Positions 54,549 through 64,000 of a stretch of DNA of 64,000 bases are shown piece by piece; the first letter of the stretch is position 1, and the number at the start of each line of letters is the position of its first letter. The notes under the pieces are model-generated. The model saw only the letters and a program-made list of their open reading frames with translations, ran no database searches and was not told where the DNA came from. This DNA is from Chalara sp. BL73 (lineage: Eukaryota; Ascomycota; Leotiomycetes; Helotiales), in assembly GCA_918026815.1 (NCBI GenBank), contig CAKJVC010000010.1:2482501-2546500 (forward strand), in the 5' to 3' direction. A program made the translations under genes and the position numbers.

Positions 54549-56854
54549 ATGACCGCCCCGCCTGATAATGGTACCCCACGCATGCTCTGGAAGCATCCCC
54601 ACCCCCAGAGCACAGCCATGTACAAATTCATGCAAGAAATAAACGCTAAACAAAACCTACGGCTAAAGGTATTTACACCCCTAAGCACCTCAACTCCTAC
54701 TAACCTGCATTTCCAGACATACCAAGAGTTGCACAGCTACTCAGTCACCAACCGCTCCAAATTCTGGGACCAATGCCTCCATTTCCTAAATCTCATCTAC
54801 ACCGGCTCATATACCACCGTTGTCGATGAGAATGCCCGTATCGATTCCATACCGAGATGGTTCGAGGGTATGTACGTCAACATCGCCGAGAATCTACTGT
54901 ATTCTCGGGGCTCACGAGACGCATCTTCCCACAGAGGAACGGCCGGGAAAGAGGATGCCAAAGTTGCGGTGACGCAGATTAGAGAAGGCAACACGGAAGT
55001 AGAGCATCTTACCTGGGGTGAGCTGAGAGCCGGGGTGGGAGAGCTGACTAGCGCTATGAGAAATCACGGCGTCAAAAAGGGTGATCGAATTGCAATTGTT
55101 GCGAGTAATTCTTTTGACACGCTGAAGGTCTTCTTGGCTACAGCGGCTCTGGGAGGTATTTTCAGCAGCAGTTCTACGGATATGGGTGTCAACGGCATCT
55201 TGGATCGATTGCAGCAGATTAAGCCGAAGGTGGGATGCGAAGTGCTCCTGATAGCAATGGATAAGCTAATGAGAATAGTATGTCTTTATAGATGACTGGG
55301 CTGTGTATAATGGCAAGAAAATTGACCTACTGCCGAAAATGGCTGAGCTGGCTAGCAAGATGACAGACGTAAAGGAGTTCGTCAGTATGGTTTCAATGCC
55401 AAGATTCAAGAGGCCAGCGGATATTTCACGGGTTGCCCAGACTATAACACTGCAAGAGTTCAACGGCAAGAGCACATCACGAGAACCGTTCTTTGAAAAG
55501 ACTGCCTTTCGAGATCCTTTCTTGATAGGCTACTCCTCCGGCACAACAGGACTCCCAAAGTGTATCGTCCACTCGAACGGCGGCGCTTTGCTCTCTGCCG
55601 CCAAAGAAAACGTCCTGCACCACCAAATGACCCCAGAGTCAGTGATTCTGCAGTACACGACAACAGGGTGGATCATGTATTTCTTTACCGTGCTGGGGCT
55701 ATTAAAAGGTGCAAGAGGTATCCTGTATGATGGCTCCCCCTTCCAGCCTGACATTACCACGTTCGTCAAGATTCTGGAAGAGCAGCAAGTCACATCTCTG
55801 GGGACGAGCCCCCGCTGGATGGCGGAGCTTCAGAAGAACGGCATCGCGCCGAGAGATATCGCGGATCTTTCCAAGTTACAGATCGTTACGAGCACGGGGA
55901 TGGTGCTCAGCGATCAGCAGTTCGAGTGGTTTTATGATACTGCGTTCCCAAAACATGTGCAGCTCGGTAACATGTCTGGGGGAACAGATATCGTGAGTTC
56001 AATTCCTGCTTTGTGGTGCAAATTCGAAAACTAAATATGGCAGGCCGGCTGCTTTGGCATCCTGAATCCTCTGGATCCCCTTTACGTAGGCGGCACTCAA
56101 GGCATGTCCCTCGGCATCCCAGTCGAAGTCTACGATTCCCTCATCGAAGGTGGCGATGGCATACAAGGAAAAGCTATCGACCCAGGCACACCAGGTGAAC
56201 TCGTCGCTACGACTGCCTTCCCCAATATGCCGATTGGTTTCTGGGACGACCCGCAGAACAAACGCTACCTCGGAGCCTATTTCACGAAGTACGACAATGT
56301 CTGGACGCATGGCGATTTCGTCATGATTCACCCCGTCACCAAACAGCTGATGTTTCTTGGACGCGCGGATGGAGTGCTTAATCCGTCCGGTGTCAGGTTT
56401 GGCTCGGCCGAGATATACTCCGTCCTTGAGCAGAGGTTCCATGATATTGCCGACAGTATCTGTGTGGGACAACGCAGACCCACTGATACGGATGAGACGG
56501 TTATATTGTTTTGCTTGATGAGACCCGAGAAGAAGCTCACGAAGAAGCTTGTTGCGGAGATCAAGGATGCTATACGCAAGGAGCGATCGCCTAGGCATGT
56601 ACCGAAATATGTATTTGAGACGCCTGCGATTCCTGTAAGTTTTCCAGTATACTAACTGTATGCAATTGATTTCTGAAAGCTAATCTCATGAATAGACTAC
56701 TGTCAATCTTAAGAAGGTTGAGCTGCCGGTGAAGCAGATTGTGTCCGGAATGAACATTACGGCTTCTGGAACGCTGTTGAACCCTGAGTCACTTAAATAC
56801 TATTACCAGTTTGCAAAGGTAGAGGAGGTAGTCGGACCAGCGGCAAAGTTATAG
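54549..56854 (+). CDS. acetoacetyl-CoA synthetase-like acyl-CoA ligase
   Basis: Four exons (54549-55229, 55279-55992, 56044-56634, 56696-56854) give 714 residues. It starts with the Leu-Trp-Lys-His-Pro segment and a Trp..Gly..Asn-Ile-Ala-Glu-Asn-Leu-Leu element typical of acetoacetyl-CoA synthetases. The ANL core has Ser-Ser-Gly-Thr-Thr-Gly-Leu-Pro-Lys (about 326), Gly-Gly-Thr-Asp-Ile for the A5 region, Thr-His-Gly-Asp and Gly-Arg-Ala-Asp-Gly. The C-terminal Val-Lys-Gln-Ile-Val-Ser-Gly and closing Thr-Ala-Ser-Gly-Thr-Leu-Leu-Asn fit the family, although the catalytic Lys expected about 10 residues earlier (Asn-Leu-Lys-Lys) is where I would look for it. The family activates acetoacetate or similar 3-oxo acids with CoA. 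Near side-chain-cleaving oxygenases it could activate a short acid released by cleavage, which is inference. It is cytosolic. Confidence 0.92.
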
Positions 56855-56970
56855 GTTAAGTGATTGCTTAGTGCTTCGTAAAAGCACTCCAAGTATTTCT
56901 TCTCTGCATCCCAAGATATCTACATCATTCAACATGAACCACAAATTAACTATTAACTATCCCCATTGAA

Positions 56971-59900
56971 TCAATGCTCATTAGTGACTATGCTCTCACA
57001 AGCCGCACACATCCAGTAACTTTTATTCTGGTCAAATTCTGTATCCTGTCGCCTACAGAACCTACACATTGGTGCCGTACCGCCATTGTTGATAATCCAC
57101 GCATGGGTTTTGTGGTACGCCTCATGTGCAATCGCGTTGTGTACTTCGACTCGATGCTTGCTACATAACCAGCTACGCCAAAGCTGCTCAAAACAAGGGC
57201 ATAACCCAACTCTAAGGCCCGGGATCTTGCCCTCTCCTAGCTGGTTTCGCGCCAGTCGCTCGTCGCGTATCTGTTTTTCGCAGGTCACGCAAATAGCGAG
57301 CTTCGAGTTATTCCAGTTCCGAGATTCTACCTGCCCTCTTGTGGTGAATTGGGTGCGATTGCAATCCAAGCATGCATATTCGCCGATCGCGAAAGTATTG
57401 TCGCATTCCCAGGCCGGCTGCCTGCCACAGTTAACGATGTCTTCTTCAGAATTCCAAAAATTTAGGTCCTCGTTGCACTCTTGTCCCGCATTCACACGTT
57501 CTCTGATTTCTAATGGGAACTCATAATTCCACCATGTAGGTGCTAGGGGTATGCTGGTACAAATGTTAACTAGTGTTGATGGTTGGTGATCACCCATAGG
57601 TGTGTCTGGCTGATAATCCAAACCATAGCCACCACCTTCAAGGTCAGGGATGTTTGGAATTCCACGATTGTTTCCACTTGCATCATTTTCGGTCGATACG
57701 TTGTTTGATGATTGATGTGAAGAGCTTGCCATCACTGTCTCTGCCATCTCTTGCGCAACCGTCCGTGGCGTATTTCGCGGCAATTCATGAAGTAGGTGGG
57801 TTCTGATGGCCATATTCAACTGAGTCTGCGTGAGGTAGTCGCCTATTGAACCCAAACTGGGAACAAACTGGTATTGTGGCAATTTCGCTGAGGATCTCGT
57901 TGGCCTGAAGGCAGCAGGATTCCTCTTGATGATAAATTGTGCTTCGTTGTAAGCCTGAGTTTCGGCATTCATCTGTGCTTGGGATTCCCTATCTCCTTCT
58001 TCAATAGATCTATTTTCTGATTGCAACGTTGAAAACAGCCGAGCTTCGATCCTGGCGTGTAGCACTTGTTGTCGACTCAATTGGTCCTCTCCAAGCTGGG
58101 TAGAAGCATTTGCTGCTATACTAGGGACTGACCGCGAAGTATTAAGCACTGAGATACTCCAGTGATTTGAATTGGCAAAATTTGGGACTGCAGGGAGATC
58201 TTTGGCCCACCAAGAAACTATGAAAGGTCCTGCTCTGGTTCTCCCTTCATGATGATATCTACGTACGTTCGCTGTCGGCCTGCAGTCTTCTATAATACCC
58301 GGATTAGAAAGGCATTTTGTAGTAGGCTCTGCCGTAGGAGCATTACTAATATACGGACACTTGAGCAAGCAATAGATTTGCAGAATCGGCATCTGATACC
58401 AAAAAGCAAATTCGGATATCTTACCTTTATATATGCCACCTTTAATTACTCCACACCTGTCACATGGATACTTCCCCATGTCTAATAGAAGGGTCAGCAT
58501 ACTAATTCTTCCAGATGGACAAAGCCGGGTAGGACATTTACAGACTCGCACTTCCAGATGATGCAGAACATGGCTTCCTAGTTAGGCGACACCTTCCACA
58601 CTGCTTACCAGTTACCTCTTCGTCTTGGCTATTTATAGCCCTGTTATAAGATCAGCTATTTAGTAATCTTAATACAGATCATATCATTTCTAGCAAGACT
58701 TACTGGTTGTGCTGAGTATCAGGGCTTTCATCCAGGCTCTCTTCTGCTTCCTTAATCTTCAACACCCCGGAAGTGTGGTTAGCGTTGGCTTAAAATTAAA
58801 AACAATAGCAATGATTTGAGACACAATCTGTCACGCTTTAGGTTGAAATACGAATAGCCACAACTGCACATAATCTGCTTACCTCGGTCCAGGAATATCC
58901 TTCATATAGAGTTTTATCATTCAGGTTTATCCAAGGCCGCTTCATACTTCGGAAATAGCGTGTGTGCTCAGTAGCAGACAAGAGTCCATCTTGCCTCAAC
59001 CCTGCTTCCAAATAGCAATATGCAGCATTACGGTTTGCCTGGTTATCATTGTGTACTTTCGTTGCCATAAACTTGAAGTTACGAGAGTATTCAGGATCAT
59101 TCCGCATCGAATTATTATGGGCTGCTTCGTTATTTTGAATCTGTTGCTCGTAGAGTTGAAGCGCTTGCTGATATTGTTCATCAGGCTGACCGTCAAACCG
59201 TTGAGGTAGAGGCGGCCGTCGTCGGAGAACAATGCGCATATTATCCTGAGCCCTAGTAGTTCTCCTTATACACTCGTGTTGAGTCTCGTCACTTCTCTTG
59301 GGCCCATCATCGACAAACTTTCCCCACCACCCAAAATTGTGGCCAGAGCGGATATCTCTCCGTACCCCCGGTGGCCTTTTAATAGTAGCATTACTATTTA
59401 TGTAACAAGGGTTCCTAGGTTCGGAGTTATTAACTGCAGCATTAGCGGTATGGTTCGTAAGGTGTGAGAAAATGCGTCGTGCCGAAGATTCTTGAAAGCT
59501 ATCAAAACTCATTAAAGGCCTCTGAGCTTGCAGATTCTCTGGAAACCCGACTGGCGCTTGACTTTGGCGCACCACGTGATCAGGAGGTGGGCGAGTTGGG
59601 TATGAATAAGATAAGCCATGTTCCCTCATCACATAATTGCAGGCAGCATAATATTGTTGGGGGCTCTCGTAGAAGAAGGCGTTGTACTCCTCTAGAAAGT
59701 GCCATCGTTGCCTATCCACCATTGCTTGAAATGAGATAGTTTGCGGATCTGCCGACTCGAAAAATTGTCCCTGCTCTCCTACATTCTGTTGCCCTATGGC
59801 TTGTAGCTGTGCTTGATGTGTCCGAGTGGGGCTTTGCGCTGGAGCACCTACCTCTAACACATGATACTGCTGTGACGGATGCTGCGCTGCCTGCCCTGGA

Positions 59901-60847
59901 GGTGCAACACCTGGAAAATTGGCTTCAGCCTGTTCTTGCCGTGCTTGCCTGATTTTATCGCGCTCGCGAGACATAGCAGCAACTATCTGAGGGTGATTCT
60001 GATGAAGGAGGTGAAAGCTGTAGGTCCACAAGCGCCCAGTTCTATCCTCACGCGTCGTTTCATTGAACCACCATTGGCACAATGCTGCTGGTAGATTGAT
60101 TCCATAACGGTCTCTATAGGTACCCATGGGGGCAAGATGACCTGGAATCTCATTCTCTATAGATAGCCTCGTTACAACGAAGTTAACCCAATCATCGACC
60201 GTTATTGGTATCGGTGGAGTTGCTAAATTGTTCCACCATGCGTTGGGTGGATTGCGCTGGTGCAGAGTCAGAGTGTCCCGCGCTGCAGTAGCTACCCATC
60301 GATGATCATCATTCTGCAAGCTCGGAAGCCCGTTAACAAATGAAGACCATTCGTGGGAAACTTGTAGGCCATCCTGAACATGCTTCTGTTGTCCCCTCCA
60401 GTATTCTCGTGTTAACATTTCACGGTATCTCTCGAAGCGATTTGCAATTATAACAGACGAATCTCGTAATAAAAACTCTGCGAAAGAATCGCTATTTCTA
60501 GAAGCGGCTATTAACCTGTTCCATATACACTCATTTCTTTCTTCGATAGGCAGGGTGTCCCAAACCCATCTATATTCTCGGCGACTTATCAAGCCACGTC
60601 CCTGATATATTCCGGCCATGAACTGTTGCGCGTTCTGTGAAACGGAGTGCAGGTATTGCGGCATGCGGCCAGTGTCCATTGCTTCCTGGGCCCAGAACCT
60701 GAAGTCAATAAACTCAATAACTTTATCCGTATCTTCCCAAATTAAGCAGAAGAAGTTTAACATATCGTCCGTCGTATACTCGGCTTCAAGACCGTAGAAC
60801 CATTCTCCGAACCGCCAATCTTTGAGGAAATTACGTGGTTGCGACAT
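56971..60847 (-). CDS. large Cys-rich orphan protein (two long frames joined)
   Basis: A 655-codon frame (60847-58883) and a 524-codon frame (58544-56971) can be joined through two small exons (58756-58704, 58640-58609), all in phase: 1207 residues. Splice signals are GAG|GTAAGC to GTTGAAG, CCA|GTAAGT to TAACAG, and CTG|GTAAGC (CTAAC in the intron) to GCGAG. Another intron may lie inside the last exon (donor about 58423), where a GTAAGA is followed by a phase-keeping acceptor. The N-terminal half is Gln/Asn/Trp-rich and helix-poor with low-complexity Gln runs. The C-terminal third is full of Cys pairs: a Cys-Asp-Arg-Cys near the join, then Cys-Leu-Asp-Cys, Cys-Val-Thr-Cys, Cys-Pro-Cys, Cys-Arg-Phe-Cys and Cys-Ala-Ala-Cys toward the end, suggesting several zinc sites. 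I know no family. The low complexity may mean low conservation. Confidence 0.62.
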
Positions 60848-61952
60848 TATGAAAGGTGGTGTTGAGATATCAGTGAATGAATATAACTAGCATAAATCCT
60901 CTACTGATGTGTTTGAGCACGAGTCCTATTATATGAAGCAGCCAGATGCGAGGTGTCCGTCTTCAATTGTTGGAGTCCAATTGTATGATTGGGATGTTAA
61001 TGACAGTTAATAAAGGATTCATTTCCGAGTAAACCTCTGGTTCTATTGCCCTGTAGATGAATGGCGCTGAGGAAAACCGCCTTGCAATCTACGTGACGCC
61101 GTGGTTGGAGTCTTGTTGTTGATGCAACAGTCGTTGATTTTCTTATGGAGCATTTACCTGAAGAATATGGGAGTAATATCTGTTTATGTGCCGGGATTTT
61201 TTGGCCATGCTCAGTCCCCAGCCGTAATATTCATGTCTTTTGATGAGGTTATAAAGGAATACAATGCCCTCTTTCATATTCCGCAAACGGCGAGAGAGTA
61301 TTTGTTATAACTATCTTTTAAACCAGCGTACAGTACTGTACGTACAGTGCCAAAAAAAAAATGTCTCTCAGGATTGGTCAAATACATAATCATCAGCAGT
61401 TGGTGGGAAGAAAAGGTTTTATGATCGGCCACATATATGCCAGGTTATCAATTGACATTGTCAATCCAGAGCCCTGCGTGATACAGATATGCAAAATACA
61501 TGCAATGAGGGTAGAATACATTAGGGTTTCCTCTCGCCTCAAACCGCATGTGAATGACGGGTAGAGCCATTTTTGATGATGAAGCAATAGATCAATCAAA
61601 GCGGATGCAACAGCCTAATCTATCAGGACAGGGCGCAATGAAGTGAAAATGAGGCTAAAAAAGCACTTGCTCAAGTAATGAAAACAAAGGCGTGCTGCCT
61701 GCTGCATACTTTCAAGTGAGGAAAGACATCATGTTTTCTCTCATGATTTATTGATGGAAATGAAGATTCAGCTGATCGGGATGATATCGGCCTGCCATGG
61801 CTGCCCCTCCAGACCATCTTGGCTTGACTTGGCATGTGAAGTGGGGGGATTTCGCGGTGATACAATATTCCACCCCTCAGAACACTTTCCTCCTTCTTGA
61901 TGAATACTATTTACTTCCACCGTATCCCACTCTTCTCACACAATTGTAACGC
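60848..61952. other. divergent intergenic region
   Basis: No gene is supported between the orphan gene (minus) and the dehydrogenase (plus). Frames at 61101-61310 and 61361-61564 are short. A GTACAGTACTGTACGTACAG run at 61327-61346 is rich in self-complementary GTAC steps. Confidence 0.45.
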
Positions 61953-63110
61953 ATGTCCTTTCTGCGAACAAGCGCCCAACTCCTCCGTACCATCCACTCC
62001 CTCAGAATCCCTCTGCAATCTCAGATTCGCGGCATGGCCTTCTCCGCCATGTCTAAACGCCTTGAAGGCAAGACCATCGTCATCACCGGCGCTAGCTCTG
62101 GCATTGGAAAGAGCACAGCCATTGAATTTGCGCGCACGAGCCCCAAGAACTTGAGGCTGATCTTGACGGCGAGAAGCTTTGATGCGCTGGAGCAGATTGC
62201 GGAGGAGATTAAGAAGGAGGTCGGGGAGGGCGTAAAGGTCCTTCCGGTTAAGCTGGATGTGAGCAAGCCTGACGAGGTGAGGGAATTTGTCGGGAAATTA
62301 CCGGAGGAGTGGAGGGAGATTGATGTGCTGGTGAACAATGCGTATGTCCTTCGCCTACTCTTCTAAGAACTCAAGTTCTGACAATCGGCAGAGGATTGGT
62401 CAAAGGTGTCGCGAAGGCCCCAGAAATCGCGGAAGAAGACCTCAATATTATGTTTGCAACCAACGTCACTGGACTAATAAATATGACTCAAGCTGTTCTT
62501 CCGATCTTCAAGAAGAGAGCAGATGGTGGAGCAGGAGATATCATCAACATTGGCAGTATTGCCGGACGAGAGCCATATATAGGGGGAAGCATATACTGTG
62601 CGACAAAGGCCGCGATTAGAAGCTTCACGGAATCGTTACGGAAAGAATTGGTTGCCACACGAATCAGAATCATCGAAGTTGACCCTGGGCAGGTTGAGAC
62701 TGTAAGTTGAGGATCCAATATTGTGGAGCAAGGCTGATGAAAAAAAAGAACTTCTCCGTTGTCAGATTTTACGGTGATAAGTCAAAGGCAGATGCTGTCT
62801 ATGCGTAAGGTTCATATTCTAGATTTAGGAGAAATGCTGACCAAGATAGTGGTTGCGAACCTTTGACACCAGATGACATTGCGGAAGTCATCGTTTTTGC
62901 TGCTGGCCGAAGAGAGAACGTCGTGTTGGCCGACACACTCATTTTCCCCAACCATCAGGTTTGTACTCTTTCTTTTCTCACAGATTGATGCTTACATGAG
63001 CAGGCATCTGCAACCGTCCTGCATAAGAAAGGATAAATACTTACTCGCTCATAAAATAGGCTGGTACCGGCAATGCTATGTACAGGAAACTTGTAAATAA
63101 GTCAGAATAG
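61953..63110 (+). CDS. short-chain dehydrogenase/reductase (YMR226C-like)
   Basis: Five exons (61953-62341, 62392-62701, 62749-62804, 62850-62958, 63060-63110) give 304 residues. The cofactor loop Thr-Gly-Ala-Ser-Ser-Gly-Ile-Gly (about 45-52), Asn-Asn-Ala-Gly across intron 1, a catalytic Ser in Gly-Ser-Ile-Ala-Gly and Tyr-Cys-Ala-Thr-Lys are all intact. The spacing and the Arg in Thr-Ala-Arg after strand 2 suggest NADP(H). It resembles the yeast YMR226C/serine-dehydrogenase type that reduces 3-hydroxy acids, beta-keto esters or aldehydes, so the true substrate is unclear. The first 27 residues are basic and Ser/Leu-rich, like a mitochondrial presequence; Met28 or Met33 would give a cytosolic enzyme. 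Its acceptor before exon 3 is a run of A then AAG, which is unusual. It could feed carbonyls to or from the nearby ligase pathway, but that is speculation. Confidence 0.9.
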
Positions 63111-64000
63111 GTACAGAATATAGATCACCGATAGATGGACCATTGAGTCTACATAAGAGTCATACTTGCAATTAATGCTGATTAGATCTCTGAGCACTTG
63201 TACTGGTGCATTTTCCCATGAGGATCTATTCTTGTACGATACATCCACATCTCGTCCAGGCCAGGGTATCCTTCTGTGCAAATGGTAGGTCGGAAGATCA
63301 AGATTCACATTCCAGCAATTCTCAGAACATTGGGATATACTTGAGGAAGAGCTGGGACACAAATATACAACTTGTGATTCCGTGGTGCCATACTCCAGCA
63401 AAATGACATGTCCCACTAGTCCTCCCCTTTGGAATGATATATTTACCGTCTTTCCTGCACACACCGTATAGTTCTATTTTTTCAACACGAGCCATTTATA
63501 TGTGGGACCTTCTATCTCGCTACGTCAGGAGCAAGTGAAAGGGCATGGCATGGCATGGTCCCATTTTCTATAAAAGGGTGGAAATAACCAAGTAAAAAGG
63601 GTGACAAAAGCGAGAGTATGCCTCTCGCTTACACCCAGCTATCTAGGTAGCCTCGTCCATGACCGTAGTCGCAGGAATAGCTATATGGCTTCCACATCAC
63701 CTCCGAAACCTCCCACAAAAAAAAAAAAAAAAAGAAGCAATTTTTGCTGTTCACAGGTCGTACCCCTTTGTTCAAGTTAGAATGAGACGATGGGCACGTT
63801 TTTGAAATCGGCTACGTACGGGCTCGAACCGGGGATTCGGGAAATAAATGATTTTGATGTTATCAAAATCCCACGCTACCCCAACCGTCAGACAGGCGCC
63901 TTACAGATTTACGTGGCTGGCACTTACTGCTAACCGCTACACTATCTACAGGGCTCGTTAGCGATGCAATATGGGGCGGATGGAGGATGTATAAACGTAC
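63111..64000. other. right-edge intergenic with poly-A and tRNA-like debris
   Basis: No protein gene is supported. A run of about 17-18 A lies at about 63717-63734. A hairpin (GATTTTGAT/ATCAAAATC around a 3-nt loop, about 63850-63870) and tRNA-like boxes lie further right. Confidence 0.5.
63815..63957 (-). pseudogene. tRNA-like relic or unusual tRNA with long insert
   Basis: On the minus strand TAGTGTAGCGGTTAGC (about 63946-63931) fits a Pol III A box and GGTTCGAGCCC (about 63836-63826) fits a B box. They are 100 nt apart, far more than the usual 30-60, so there would be a long insert. I could not find pairing ends for an acceptor stem, and the T stem pairs at only about three of five positions. 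I therefore treat it as debris from one or two tRNA genes. An intron-bearing tRNA is not excluded. Confidence 0.22.

Overview
The window looks like nuclear DNA from a filamentous ascomycete (Pezizomycotina; Leotiomycetes is a guess from overall gene style, not something the sequence proves). The evidence is short introns of about 45-130 nt with GTRNGT donors, nearby CTAAC-like branch sites and YAG acceptors, and typical fungal families: Zn2Cys6 regulators, a HET protein, an A-T-C synthetase, and a Ras ending in CVIM. I rebuilt each gene by hand from splice signals. For every spliced model except the Cys-rich orphan and the 413-residue protein, the junctions rest on standard signals, kept phase and family continuity.

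Layout. 1-4.96 kb holds uncertain or broken genes, including a left-edge gene and a decayed membrane-protein gene. 4.96-18.5 kb holds an adenylation-thiolation-condensation synthetase, a 2-oxoglutarate/Fe(II) oxygenase, an MFS transporter, a flavin amine/L-amino-acid oxidase and a HET protein, which together resemble a small specialised-metabolism locus. 18.5-23.4 kb is gene-poor with a HET relic. 23.4-30.5 kb is housekeeping: Ras, a molybdopterin-binding-domain protein with a 9-nt exon, and a Sec14-type lipid-transfer protein. 30.5-37.5 kb is sparse, with one unknown gene and a roughly 315-bp tandem repeat. 37.5-56.9 kb holds two carotenoid/stilbene-cleaving oxygenases, two Zn2Cys6 regulators, a vanillyl-alcohol-oxidase-like flavoprotein and an acetoacetyl-CoA-synthetase-like ligase. 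57-63.1 kb holds a large Cys-rich orphan gene and a short-chain dehydrogenase. The right edge carries tRNA-like debris.

The most interesting part is 37.5-56.9 kb. A VAO-family oxidase, two side-chain-cleaving dioxygenases and an acyl-CoA ligase, with two local regulators, could form a pathway for phenylpropanoid or stilbene-type phenols. The VAO-like gene and the second dioxygenase share an almost identical 16-bp promoter palindrome, TTCGGGGAA-NN-TTCCG. It contains inverted CGG triplets 8 bp apart, the kind of site a Zn2Cys6 dimer binds. Substrate and pathway order are inference.
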